The translations under genes and the position numbers were made by a program. Below the pieces are notes generated by a model that saw only the letters and a list, made by a program, of their open reading frames with translations, did not search any database and was not told the DNA's origin. Shown here piece after piece: positions 1-11,480 of a stretch of DNA of 64,000 nt. Origin of the DNA: Pisolithus tinctorius (Eukaryota; Basidiomycota; Agaricomycetes; Boletales; Pisolithaceae). The stretch's first letter is position 1. Each line of letters starts with the position of its first letter. The stretch is from the NCBI GenBank assembly GCA_024663395.1, contig JANFAH010000025.1, positions 744,001 to 808,000 on the forward strand, written 5' to 3'.

Positions 1-1
1 A

Positions 2-1712
2 CCTGACCCCGACCCTGACTACCCTGATGGTGATCCTGATGGCAGGGGCAGCGGTGACAGGGATGTCCCCGAAGACCTGGCTGAGCCGCCAGAGGATCCC
101 CTTGTAGCTCTTGCTAGAGCTGTCCATGCACTTGTGCGGTCTAGTCCGCGCACTGGGGACTCCGCTCCGAAAACCAAAGTCCACGAGCCTGACAACTTCG
201 ATGGCTCTGACCCTAAGAAACTCTGCGAGTTCCTCATTCAATGCGAGCTGAACTTCCAAGACTGCCCTCGCGCATTCCGCTCCGACAGAGCAAAGGTTAC
301 CTTCGCTCAGTCTTATCTCAAGGGTATGGCTCTGGCTTGGTTCGAGCCAGATCTACTAAATCCTGACAACTATGACCGCCCGCTCTGGATGGATGACTAT
401 CATGAGTTCTTACAAGAGCTCACAACTAATTTTGGACCGCATGATGCCATAGCAGATGCTGTCCAACAACTCGAGAACCTCACCATGAAGGATGGTTCTT
501 GAATTACCAAATACGTCGTGGAGTTCAATCGCTGGGCTTCACAGGTCAAGGACTATGGTGTCGGTGCACTCTGCCACTGCTTCTATAGTGGACTTCCAGA
601 CCGCATCAAGGACGAGATCACTCACGTTGGAAAACCTTCTACCCTCGCACAACTCCGTGAACTCACTCAGACCATTGATGCGTGCTACTGGGAGTGCAAA
701 GCGGAGGTCTCACGCACCACCAAGTCCGCCTCCGACAAGTCGCAGTCTTCCAACTCTGACAATAAACCTAAGTCGTTGTCCTCCTCCTCCACTCCAAAGT
801 CTGATGCCAAGGGCAAGGGCAAACAGAAAGATCCACCCAAGTCCGATGTAGGAAAAGTCCAAGTAGCTGTATAACACGAGCTAGATGGCTTAGATAACAA
901 CAATAAAAAAATGAAGGGAACGAATTGTTCGTCCCAAGGGATCCTGGACTGTCGGGACTAGAAGGAGAGACCCAGCGCTTTGTAGCGGTAGTGTTTCGTG
1001 ACGTGCGCGGCGTGGTCTGCGGAATAGTACTGGCGATGCGAGCGGTGCGAGCGGTATATGTGGTTCGTGTGCGGCGGAATGCAAGATGTGCGGTGTAGAC
1101 AAAGTGGAAAAGAACTCGTGGTGACCTTCCGAGTGCCAAAAGGTCTCATTCTGTACCTAAGTACAGGGTTTTATAGTCCGGACAAACCCGGAACCTAAGT
1201 AAGACAGGGTACAGTAAAGGAAAGCCACGCGACAGCGCGTACGCAGAAGACAGGCCAAACTGAGGCCGAGGGTATACTACAAGCACTAAAGGAATAGAGA
1301 CCGTGATAAGAGAAGGAGTCCGAGGAAAAACAACAACCGGAGCACAGCGGCCGTGGGTATAGCATTGCGCGAGAGGGAGCGAGGGCGCGGGAAGGTAGCG
1401 CGTGAACAATGGTGAACGCGAGAGGGGAGCGGACGTAACAGTAGTCACGGAACGGTTAATGATAGGGGCTTACGCGTCCAGGGAATGCGGATTCCTCACA
1501 CCGATATTGCCCATCTTCTGGGCAAGGATGGCAAACTCACCTCTGCTGAACGACAGCGCAGGATGAAAAACAACCTCTGCCTCTTCTGTGGCGAGGCTGG
1601 CCACTCCACCAAGGACTGTCCCAAGTCCACCTCTCACACAGCCAAAGCCTGTGCAGCTATGGCTGGAACTCTGCCTGCTCCGACTGAGGAGAAGGCAGAG
1701 CCAAAAAATTAG
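2..1712 (+). pseudogene. Ty3 gag, interrupted
   Basis: Capsid-type protein that would package the element's RNA. The frame is open from base 2, with an acidic Asp-Pro repeat start and then a Ty3-type capsid region (motifs FDGSDP and ALAWFEP) to a TGA at 500-502. It resumes through the stretch FNRWASQ to about 867. A 573-bp solo LTR then intervenes, and the tail continues at about 1443-1712 with a zinc knuckle of form C-x2-C-x4-H-x4-C (starting CLFCGEAGH). The TGA at 500-502 sits where CGA (Arg) would fit. The frames on the two sides of the LTR do not join directly, so a small indel must exist as well. The true start codon is outside the window. Confidence 0.85.
868..1440 (-). mobile_element. 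Solo LTR of another retrotransposon, antisense in gag
   Basis: The block splits gag and carries no coding frame. Its ends are TGT...ACA. The five bases before it (GTAGC, 863-867) and after it (GTAGT, 1441-1445) match at four of five positions, as an aged target duplication would. Read on the minus strand it has a TATA box (CTATAAAAC, around 1166-1176) about 270 bases after its start, as expected for U3/R. No internal element sequence remains, so recombination between two LTRs is the simplest origin. The exact ends could be off by a few bases. Confidence 0.65.
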
Positions 1713-1864
1713 TCTGCTCCTCCAGGGAGCTCACATGGCCTGGAGGAAGCGTTGATCCCAACTGTGTGCAACCAGACATCTGACTCAACACGTCCACTCT
1801 TTCCAGTCCCAATTCTTTACTTCCGTCTGTAACTCTTCCGGATTATTCTGTTGATACTTTTTCT

Positions 1865-4800
1865 GTGTTGATCGATTCTGGTTCTTCTCATTGCTTCGTA
1901 GACCTGTCTGTAATCAAAAAATATGCCATTCCTGTTTCCTCTGTTTCTCTGCCAATTCTGCTCTGCTTGTTTGATGGTAGTACAAATGCTGTCATTTCCC
2001 AAGAAGTAGATCTTTCCCTCCACTTTCCTTCTGGCGATGTCAACTCCGTTTCATTTTATGTTACTCCGTTGGATTCTTCATGTTCGCTGGTATTAGGACA
2101 CAACTGGCTCACCCGCTTCAATCCGTCGATTGACTGGGTACTGGGCAGTATATCGTTCAAACCATTGCTACAGGGAATGCCGACACCCCAGGCGCCTTCG
2201 TCATCTTCTGCTGCGACCTCCGCTCCAGATCCAACACCCTCTGCTCCATGTGCAGCTCCGACTGCACCTCCAACAGACTCGCCGCACTCCGCTCTGCTCG
2301 TCTCACTCATCAATGCTGCTGCATATGTCAGAGCCTGTGCTCTCCCTGGCTCTAGACAGTTCCACTTGCAGCTCTCTGCTGATGATGTGAAGCTTTGTGC
2401 GTCCTCCGCTTCTTCTCTGCCTCCTGACCTCTCCTCGGTTCCTCCTGAGTATCACGAGTTTGCTGACGTCTTTAGTAAAGACAAGGCCACAGAACTTCTG
2501 CCACACCACTCGTTCGATCTCAAGATTGACCTCGAGGAAGGAGCCTCTCCACCCATTGGCATGATCTACTCTCTTTCTCCACCAGAGCTTGAGGCTCTCC
2601 ACACCTTCATTGATGAGCATCTTGGCTACGGCTTCATCAAACAATCCACCTCCACTCACGGTGCCCCTGTCCTCTTTGTAAAGAAGAAGGACAGTTCACT
2701 CCACCTCTGCGTAGACTATCGAGGACTCAACAAAATCACGAAAAAAAGATCGCTATCTGCTGCTGCTCATCTCCGACCTACTCGACTCTCCAAGCCACGC
2801 TAAAGTCTACACCAAGATCGATCTCTGCCATGCCTATCATCTAGTCTGCATAGTGGACGGAGATGAATGGAAAATGGCTTTCTGCACTCGTTATGGTTCC
2901 TACAAGTGGTGGGTAATGCCATTCGGTCTGACTAACACACCTGTGGCTTTCCAGCGATTCGTCAATAGCATCTTTGCAGACATGCTTGATGTCTGTGTCA
3001 TGATATACCTTGATGACATCCTAATCTATTCGCAGGATGTGGAGTCGCATCATGAACACATAAAAGAGGTACTCCGCCACCTTCGAAAGCATGGCCTTTA
3101 TGCCAAGCTGGAGAAGTGCAAGTTTCACTCCGACTCTGTCGAGTACCTCGGTTATGTTCTTTCTCCCTCTGGTCTCACCATGTCCGCTGAGAAGGTTCAG
3201 GCAGTCCGCGACTGGCCTGAGCCACGGAAGGTGCGAGACATCCAGTCTTTCCTCGGCTTCACAAATTTCTACAGACGATTCATTAATAACTACTCCGACA
3301 TCGTCGTTCCACTCACTTGCCTCACATGAAAGGGTGCCCCTTGGAACTTTTCCGAGGAGTGCCGGTCTGCTTTCCTCCACCTGAAGGATGCCTTCAGCTC
3401 CACTCCTATTCTCACTCATTGGGTTCCTGATGCTCCGCTTACAGTTGAAACCGACGCCTCTGACTATGCCATTGCTGGCATTTTGTCGATCACCTGCTCC
3501 GACGGTGAACTCCACCCAGTCGCTTTCTACTCTCACACCATGACCACACCAGAACTCAACTATGATACCCATGACAAGGAGCTGTTGGCTATCTTTGAGG
3601 CCTTCTGCCATTGGTGGCATTACTTAGAAGGCTCCACCTTACCTGTCGACATGGTGACGGACCACAAAAACCTTGAGTACTTTTCCACCTCTAAGGTTCT
3701 CACTCGTCGACAGGCCTGCTGGTCGGAGTACCTTTCCCAGTTTAGTCTTTCTATCCACTTCCGACCTGGCCGCTTAGGAGCCAAACCTGATGCACTTACA
3801 CGACATTGGGACGTCTACCCAAAAGGGGGGGATAGGGACTACGCGCAGGTAAATCCTCACAATCTCCACCCTATGTTTACACAGGAGCAACTTGTGTCGT
3901 CCCTCCATACCACCACCCTCTTGGCACCTGTACTCCATGCCGCCATGGTCTTCGATGTTGAGTGCTTGCACTCCGACATCATCTCTGCCCTACCCTCCGA
4001 CCCTGTCTCCGCCAGCCATCTCCCAACTCCGACTAAGCCTTGGTGGTCCCTGGACTCTGACGGTCTACTCCACCTTGACGGTCGTATCTTTGTCCCTGAC
4101 ATTGATGACCTCTGCCTTCGAGTGCTTCGGTTCAAGCATGATCATCCTCTAGCAGGCCATTTTGGGCAAAACCGCACCCTAGAACTCATCCACAGGGACT
4201 ACGTGTGGCCCAACCTCTGCTCCGACGTGAAAGAATACGTCAGGTCTTGCACCACCTGTGGATGGAGCAAAACTCCGTGCCACTGCCCTTATGGTCTACT
4301 GAAGCAACTCCCCATCCAAGAGAGACCTTGGAACTCCATCTCCATGGACTTCATCGAGCACCTCCCCAACTCCGATGGCTGCTCCGCCATACTCGTGGTA
4401 GTGGACCACCTCTCAAAGCAAGCGGTGTTCATCCCCACCCATGACTCCATCACCTCCGCCGAACTCGCTAAGCTCTTCCTAACCCATGTCTTCTCCAAGC
4501 ACAGAGTTCCAGCTAATGTCACCTCCAACAGAGGTCCTGAGTTCGTCTCACACTTCTTCCGCTCTCTAGGAAAGGCCCTTGATATGTGTCTTCACTTCAC
4601 TTCGGGTTACCACCCAGAAGGTGATGACCAGACCCAGTGAACGAACCAGACCCTCAAGCAGTACCTTCGTGTTTACTGCAACTACCAACAAGACAACTGG
4701 GCTGAGCTGTTACCTCTAGCGGAGTTTGCTTTCAACAATGCACCAAGTGCGACTACTGGAGTTTCTCCATTCTTCGCTAACAAGGGATACCATCCAAACC

Positions 4801-5429
4801 TGTCTGTGGTCCCTGACCAAGACTTCACTTCCCCAAGGGCTCATGACTATGTTGTTGAGCTCTCCGCCCTTCATGACTTCCTCCACTCCAAAATGTCTGC
4901 CACTCAACAGCGCTACCAGGGCCCAGCAGATGCTAAACACATACCTCTGCCTGAGTTCGAGGTCGGAGAACAGGCCTACGTCAAAGCCAAGTACTTCCGC
5001 TCCACTCGTCCTTCGGAAAAACTCTCCAAAAAGTACTTAGGTCTGTTCACCATCTTGGCCAGGCCAGGTATGCATTCTGTCACCCTTAAGCTCCCTGACT
5101 CTATGCGCTTGGTACATCCAGTCTTCCATGTCTCACAACTGGAAGCCACAGCGGCTAACCCTTTCCCAAACCGACAACAACCTCCGCCTCTGCCAGTAGA
5201 TGTCGATGGTGACCTTGAGTATGAAGTATCAGAGATACTCGACTCTAAGGTGGACCACCATTGCCGCCACTGTCAACTCTTGTATCTAGTCCACTGGGCT
5301 GGTTACGAGAACACTGACAAAGAAACCTCTTGGTTGCTTGCAACTGAGCTAGATCACACTTCCGACATAGTATCCGCTTTCCATGAATGCTATCCACACA
5401 AACCTGGCCTGTACCAACCTCCGCCATAA
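1865..5429 (+). pseudogene. Ty3 pol: protease, RT, RNase H, integrase, chromodomain
   Basis: Replication polyprotein of the retrotransposon. Protease is near 1865-2100 with active site DSGSSH. RT spans about 2450-3300 with the catalytic motif YLDD at about 3007-3018. RNase H starts near 3440 (ETDASD) and integrase spans about 4100-4700 with an HHCC finger (HDHPLAGHFG then CTTC). A C-terminal chromodomain-like region lies near 5215-5400 (YLVHWAGYENTDKETSW). Breaks: a one-base frame change in a run of seven A near 2740, and TGA at 3327-3329 and 4638-4640, both fitting CGA to TGA. The second integrase catalytic Asp reads Asn (SNRGPEF) and the catalytic Glu position reads Gln just before the TGA at 4638. 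It cannot be active as it stands. Confidence 0.92.
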
Positions 5430-5584
5430 TACTCCGCCTACATAAACCTCCTCCATGGGCCAACTCCGCCTCTTACCGAACTACCTTAAGTACTTTAGAA
5501 TTTTCTCCGCTTATCTGTTTCACTTCTCAGAGTCACAAACAAAATCACAAGTCTATCTCGTAGTAATACAAAATATACAAACAA

Positions 5585-5628
5585 AAGACAAAAAAAAGAA
5601 AAAACAAAACAAAAAACAAAACAAAACA
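5585..5628 (+). other. A-rich tract between convergent ORFs of the Ty3 element
   Basis: A run made almost only of A with single C and G bases lies between the end of the plus-strand pol frame (5429) and the end of the minus-strand accessory ORF (5632). It may be a shared 3' end or polyadenylation zone for both transcripts; that role is inferred. Confidence 0.4.
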
Positions 5629-5631
5629 ACT

Positions 5632-7004
5632 CTACTCTTCCATCGCTTGTCCTCTGTCACCCTCCTGTTCTTCTCCGCCTTCCTTCTCTCCTCTGACTTC
5701 TTCCTCTTCCTCGTTATCCCCCTCCACACCTTCATCTGCTTCCTCGTTCTTGTCCTCCTCCGCCTCCAACTGAGGCCTCTTCCATCCTCTGCCTGTGCGC
5801 TCGACCTCAGCCATCCTGGCCTCTTGTGCATCCTCCCTCCTCCTCATCTCTGCCCATTCTGCCCACTCATGGTACAGCCCCCACTCATTGGCTGTCCGCT
5901 CCGCGGCCTCCACCATCCACTCCACTGCCCTTGCCATCCTCTCGAAGGCTGTCCCAGCCTTCTCGTGCGCTGCCACATACCTCTCCGCAGCCTGCAGCTG
6001 CTGCTCCCACTCCCACTCTGTCCACCAGGAGGAGACCCCCACTCCTGAGGGTCCCTCATGCGGTGTTGCTGGCTCCTCCTCGTCTTCTCCGCCTATCTCC
6101 TGCTCGTTGTCTGCTTCCTCCATCTCTGTTGCTTTCTCCTTCCCCTTCCCTCATGTCCTCTTCTTCTTCTCTCCTCAGGAGCTCCCTGTCCCTGCTCTCT
6201 TCCATGAGGGCCCCGCCGCTGCCTCTTCCCGTGTCCAACTGCACGTCTTCTTCTTGTTATGACAGGGCATGCAGGCCCTGGTCTTACCTTGCCCCGGCTC
6301 ACACTGCCCTGCCATCAGACTCACTATACAGTGAGTGCAGGGGGCTCTCTTGGTCGCGGTGACCACCACAGAGGCCCCAGGGACCTTCTGGGCGGTGTTG
6401 ATGTCGTACACCGTGCCGGTTAACCAGAGGTAGAGTAAGGTCAAAAAAAAAAAAAAAAATAGGTCAGCTCCGCCTGACTTGCAGTAATCTGCTACTCACC
6501 TCTGCGCAGCCTCATCCCTCCTGGCCTGGGCTCTCTCCTGAGAGGCTCTCTGCCTCTGCCTCTCTGCCTCTTCCTCTGCCACCCTCTTCTTTCAAGCCTC
6601 CTCTTCCTCCATCACCCTTCTCCTCTGGGCCTCCTCTTCCACTCTCTTCTTCCACTCTGCCTCCAACTGCTCCTCCTCCACCTTCCGCCTCTTGGCCTCC
6701 TTGCGCTTGGCCTTGCGCTCTGCCTCGTGCTCTCTCTCTCTCCGCTCGGCCTCCTCTCATCAGCGTGCCTTCTCCGCAGACTTCTCTTGCTCAGTGTCGG
6801 TGGAGTCGTCAGTGAGGATGACCAGCTCTTCATCCGCGACTTGGGAGTAGTTGTGGACATGGCTGGGGGTTGGCTGGGGGGTGTTGCTCTGGTGCTGGGA
6901 CGGCATGACGATGGGGGGAAGGGACGAAGGTTCGGTACCCTAACACGTGTTTTTAAGTGGTACTTCGAACTCTGATGGAGCTCCACCATGGCTAGAGCCA
7001 TCAT
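5632..7004 (-). pseudogene. Antisense Zn-cluster/coiled-coil ORF inside the Ty3 element
   Basis: Minus-strand gene between pol and the 3' LTR. The first exon (about 7004 to 6499) encodes a Glu/Lys/Arg-rich coiled coil ending at a good donor (GTGAGT, 6498). After an intron of about 100 nt with a long T-run comes a second exon to 5632. It opens with six cysteines spaced C-x2-C-x8-C-x9-C-x2-C-x6-C (around 6330-6240), followed by a basic stretch, and then an acidic, Trp-rich tail ending in poly-Glu. The spacing resembles a fungal Zn2Cys6 cluster. Five in-frame stops are seen, all TGA where CGA would fit (two adjacent near 6755, one near 6596, one at 6175-6177, one near 6151). The start codon and exact acceptor are uncertain. 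Function is unknown; a DNA-binding regulator is my inference. Confidence 0.6.
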
Positions 7005-7087
7005 CCTCGAGGCATCAAAATAATTTCAAATGATCAACTCGTGTTGATCTCATCCCGTACATGCGGCCTTCAGGGGTTCAGGCCCTA

Positions 7088-7099
7088 AGGGGGGGGCAC
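7088..7099 (+). other. Polypurine tract of the Ty3 element
   Basis: AAGGGGGGGGCAC lies just upstream of the 3' LTR, in the position and orientation of the plus-strand primer for reverse transcription. Confidence 0.6.
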
Positions 7100-7813
7100 T
7101 TTCATAACTGTGCATTTGTCATAAGTCTTTGCTCACTCCGCAACCTTTTCTGCTGGTCATCCACTCACTCCACACCAACTCCGCCCAACTTCTGTTGGTT
7201 GCAAACCATCTCCGCTCTGACTGCTGTCGGACTTGTGTTGCTCTCCTACTGGACCAAGCAGTCCATTCTCTGAGGGGTCATGTGACTACCTTCACAGTCA
7301 GGTACTCCGCAGTGCACTCACCGCATGGTCCAGCACCTGGACTATTTCCTTTTCTGGATGTTCTGTGTTACCCATTCGTATGTCCTCTGTCTACCCTTCA
7401 TTCATTGTCCAGGAAGTTTTACTTGAAAATTTATGAGTCTCCGTATGTCAGTTCTGATTCTGATTACTGTACCTCCATAGCAGTATAAAAACATGTACTG
7501 TACTCCGCTGTTCTTCAGTACGAATATCAACTTAGTTCCTACTCCCTCTGATTCCGTCTTCTGCCTGTCAGATTTATCTCCGACTCTCCATCTGTACTCT
7601 CCCTCTGAAATACAAGGGCTGAGATCATACAAGGGGGTAGCACACAAGCTAAACCTGATGCCCTCACTCTGCTCCACCTTTGTCTTGGTGGTCTTCATTC
7701 CTGCCGACACTCCGCTAGTCAGAGTTCTGTTCTTCTGTGTCGGACTTGCTTCCAAACCCTTCTCTAGACCTTGTTAAGCGTCGGAGTTGGTCGGAGTAGG
7801 CCCGGACTTGACA
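7100..7813 (+). repeat. 3' LTR of the Ty3 element
   Basis: Non-coding block after the polypurine tract. It has a TATA box (TATAAAA) at 7484-7490 and ends in TTGACA at 7813. The start is either 7100 (TTTCATAAC, directly at the tract) or 7117 (TGTCATAAG, whose TGTCA mirrors the terminal TGACA). The partner LTR is outside the window. Confidence 0.6.
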
Positions 7814-9374
7814 CCATGGGAGACTCTCCCATGCAGCACTGGTAGTCCCAGGGGGAAGCACTTACATAATGTCCCTACAGATCATGCTTACCATTTTTGG
7901 AGACAAGCCATTCATGTCCTGCACTCTGCCTTGAGCATTACAAAATGAACTATGTTGGTGGCAAACAGCCCTACAACACTCCCCCCCATCCCCATCCCAA
8001 TTCAGATGCCAGCTCCACCATCAGTCTGGTGGTCATCATTGGGGAAAGATGGGGAGCCTGGAAGCTACACCCAGACTCACTGCAGAAATGAGATATTGTC
8101 TGGTACTGGATATGGTGTGGGCAGATGACTAAACCATAGATAGTTTGTACTTCGACAGATGATCTGCCAACCTCGTGATTTGATACATAAACCCTGAACC
8201 TACATACTCTGCCCAGGTCAGGACAGCTCATCTGCCTATTGTGAGGATACATGTCATTACATGTGTCTGGAAGTGCATGTATATGCCAGTTCATATATTC
8301 CCAGTCCAGGCAGACATTGCATGAAGATATTCCACCTTGAGATTTGAATTGAATATATGACCTATCTAGATACATCCTGTATGGATGTCTTTGGGAAACA
8401 AGATGCTGATCCCCCACAGAATGTGGTAAATCTCACATATACCATGCACTCCCTGTGTCACACACACCCCTCCCACCTTCCCAGCATCCCACAACTATGT
8501 TCCCAATGTCCTCTGACTATGGCACCAATGAGCAGTGTGGGGAGAGCAATCTCCCTACACTAGGAGTGTGTGTATGGTGTCAATTGAAGGTCTACTAAGT
8601 GTCTATAGGCTCTGCAATAAAAGTGATGCAAATGCGACTGCTCCTGAGCATCTTCTACACTCTCTGTACTCCAGGTCACCCAATACTCCACTCTTTTTGG
8701 TCAGGTCACTTCCCCTGCTGTCACATGACCTCAGGAGACACTCCCTGGCCATTGCGATGAAGTTCTGACACTTGTGACCATGTTCAGGCCACCTGCACTT
8801 GCTCACTTGCACTCTTCAGGCCTGCACTATCAGTTATGTAAGCGCATTTCTGTCACTCTCACTGTCTTATTGTTCACTTCCCTTTGGACCACTTGCATTT
8901 CCTTGCACTTTCTTTATTTTAGTCACTCTTTTGATTGCTGATGCTATATGGGCCCTATGGCCATCATTACATCAATCTCAGCTAATTTCCATTCTTTCCT
9001 GTCACTCTTTTGACTTTTGACATTGCTTAGTTCATAGTTACATACTCCCCATGTAGCTACACTTATACCTGTCTGCATTGACAGGAAAATAACAACCTTG
9101 AAACCCCCAAGTTAGAGACAGAGAGAGTGAGCAGAGTAATGACATCAACATGACCCCTACCACTTCCCCTGCCTGGTGCTGAGTTGCAGGCATAATTCTG
9201 ACAGATTTCTAGGCAGGCTTGAGGCCTGTGCACTCCATAATCCATTGCACTTTCCATTTACAGGTTGATTGACTTGCACAACTCAGTCACATTCACTCCT
9301 ACCACCTTCCTACATTGCCATGGTCCATTATGGTGAAATCCAATTAAGTCAAAATTGTCAAGACTTGTCCAACC
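7814..9374. other. CpG-depleted stretch, no gene recognised
   Basis: No frame longer than about 150 codons and no motif that I recognise on either strand. Like the next 3.7 kb it contains almost no CpG but many TG and CA dinucleotides, so it is probably old methylated repeat. It may hold the 3' flank of the alpha-kinase relic. Confidence 0.5.
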
Positions 9375-11480
9375 CTACAATACCTCATCACTGACCAAGT
9401 CATCATGGCTCTCAGTATCTGCCAATGGAAGTAGCCCCATGCCTGTGCAAATGTAATCACATTTATGATGTTCTATGAATGATGAAATGCCATCTTTTCC
9501 ATGATCTCCAATACCACTGTGACTTCAGAAAAATCAGCCCTTCATGTTAATGAGTGATGAAAACAAAACCCACCCAGTATCTGTATGTGTCATGACATCA
9601 AAGAGAATGATGCCATCATGTCCATCCACAGTCATTGGTGAGCCTAAATATAGCAATGAAGCATTGGTGAGCACTGGGTGGATAAAACACTGCTTTGCAT
9701 CTACCTTGAATGTCAGCAAAGACTAACTTGTGACCAGAGAATTCAAAAACAAAATGAGCAAAGGCTGCAATTGTGATTCCATGTTTGTCATTTGTTGGTG
9801 GTGGATGCTGCATCATACCACTGAACTTGATGACAGTTGTTGTCCATCATGGCTCCACCAACCAAACAGAACCAGCTGGCCAATCAGAGGTGCTCATCCC
9901 AGTTGCCTGCACATGTTGTTCTTGGAGTAGAAATCCATCTGAAAATGCCAACCCTAAGAATTGCAGGTGAGCAAACTTGAATGCAGTGGCATGCCATATT
10001 TGCACACCAGAAAAGATACCAATGCCATGCTACCTTGCAATGTCATGGAAGTGGCTCAAAAACAAACTTCCCTGACAAAGCTTGATCAACTCAGACTGGA
10101 GCTATTTTTCATTATCAGCAGAAGTTACATCATTGGGCCCTGTTCCAGTGTTGAAGAACTGTTTTGCAATGAAGAGCTCCCCATCAAGCATCAGCTGAAG
10201 AAAGCTCAGTGTCTAAATATAGGATGGAAATATTACTTGACATACTTTGTAGACTTTCTTTGTCAAACCTTCCACAAAAATGTTGGTACCAAGTAAACCT
10301 TTGATCAGGTCTGCATCTGAGTCATAAGGCTGCACAATCTCTACTTCCCCTGTTTCTTGGATAGTACTACATAGGGCACAGATGAATGAGACAGATTTTG
10401 CATTTGAAAAACCAGATGATGCAATCAAGGTTGATGGTGTTGGAACAAATGTTGATGTGAGCCCAAGCCCACTAGTATCTACTGTGCATCAGTGGGCACA
10501 ACCAAGATAATTTTATATTGTCATTATGCTCACTCCTTGCCCAACATGCCTGTTTTCTTGGAGGCTGTTTCACACTGATACTCTCATTAAACTCCTCATC
10601 TGAAGAAGATCCTTGTGTGGCACAGCATTTATAAGTCTTGCAAACAGTTGTCATGGCCATTGCTGGCTGTTCCCTTTGGACTTGGTCCAGATGCTCTGCA
10701 AACTTCATGGATCACTGATAAGTGTAACAACAGTCATAACCCACAGTAGAAAACTTATTGCAGGATGGCCCACAAAAAGTTCAAAGAAGATTGCCAGTCC
10801 TTTGATGTCCTTTGATTTGGGGTCTTTTGGCCTGTATAAATCTGCAGACTTGCTAAGTATGTAGGTACTATACACATATCCAACAGTTTTTGATTGATCA
10901 CCAGGGCAAAAGTTCCTATTTCCTGGAAAATGGAGCTGGACTTCATTTCTGTAGTATGGTCAGTCATAATTCTTGTCAGCCAGGTACTAGTACAGCAGTG
11001 ACTTGTAACTGAACTTACAGGATAAAGCTCATCCCTTCCTCCTTTTTCCAAGTGATGTTGAGGGCAGCAAGTGAGTCCTCAAGGACTTCTGTGGAAGGAC
11101 ATGAATGTGCACTTGTGAACAAACATGAAAACCATTGCCTACCAGTGAGATATACATCTTTCATCCAAGATTTGATCCACTTGCCATAGAATTCACCAGC
11201 ATTGCTTCATTTGATGACCCCTTGATGTGGACTTCAATGGCAATTTTGATCTTATCACTTCCAGGTTGATTGCTACCATTCTTTGCATAGTTCAGGCCAG
11301 CAGTTGTATTCAGATTACAAACATCCCCTTGAGTTGACTCCTTCAAATGTGCACTAGCTGCCTGCATCCAAGCTTGCCTGGCTATTTCTACAGCAGTCAT
11401 ACCAGTCTGACTCAGAATTGATGAGGAGCCAGCATCTGCAAACAAGGCCAGGCCCATAAGCACTCCATTAATAAATTTGT
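9375..11480 (-). pseudogene. Alpha-kinase (atypical kinase) relic
   Basis: Minus-strand relic of an atypical (MHCK/eEF2K-type) protein kinase, a family expanded in Agaricomycetes. In order it shows an N-lobe segment (FVEGLTKKVYK, then ELFIAKQFFNTG), a middle segment (AFAHFVFEFSG, KLVFADIQG), FDVMTHTDTG and the glycine-rich end GIGDHGKDGISSF, stopping at a TAG at 9375-9377. At least three GT-AG introns remain in the expected places (about 10222-10254, 9645-9704 and 9505-9570). One in-frame TGA at 9847-9849 fits CGA to TGA, and a TAG interrupts the N-lobe near 10110. The part upstream (11480-10500) is less clear. Nearly all CpG has been lost. Recognition is by motif only. Confidence 0.7.

Larger units (their letters stand above)
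1..7813 (+). mobile_element. Ty3/gypsy chromovirus, 5' end outside the window
   Basis: Gag, CCHC zinc knuckle, aspartic protease, reverse transcriptase, RNase H, integrase and chromodomain follow in Ty3/gypsy order on the plus strand. The frame is already open at base 2, so the 5' LTR and the start of gag lie to the left. Behind pol comes an unusual 1.6-kb stretch with an antisense ORF, then a G-run polypurine tract near 7088-7099 and a 3' LTR ending about 7813. The element is dead. Gag is split by a solo LTR, RT has a one-base shift in an A-run near 2740, and pol and gag carry TGA stops at 500-502, 3327-3329 and 4638-4640. The target duplication cannot be checked because the left end is missing. 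Confidence 0.9.

Noticed and set aside
1152..1165. Palindrome-like TGTACCTAAGTACA
   Set aside because: Only five-base arms; too short to mean much inside an LTR.
3021..3620. Minus-strand frame of 199 codons across RT/RNase H
   Set aside because: Shadow of the pol coding frame, with no motifs of its own.
5795..6362. Two long plus-strand Ser/Pro/Leu-rich frames in the Ty3 element
   Set aside because: They are the complement of the Glu/Arg-rich antisense ORF; the composition is explained by the other strand.
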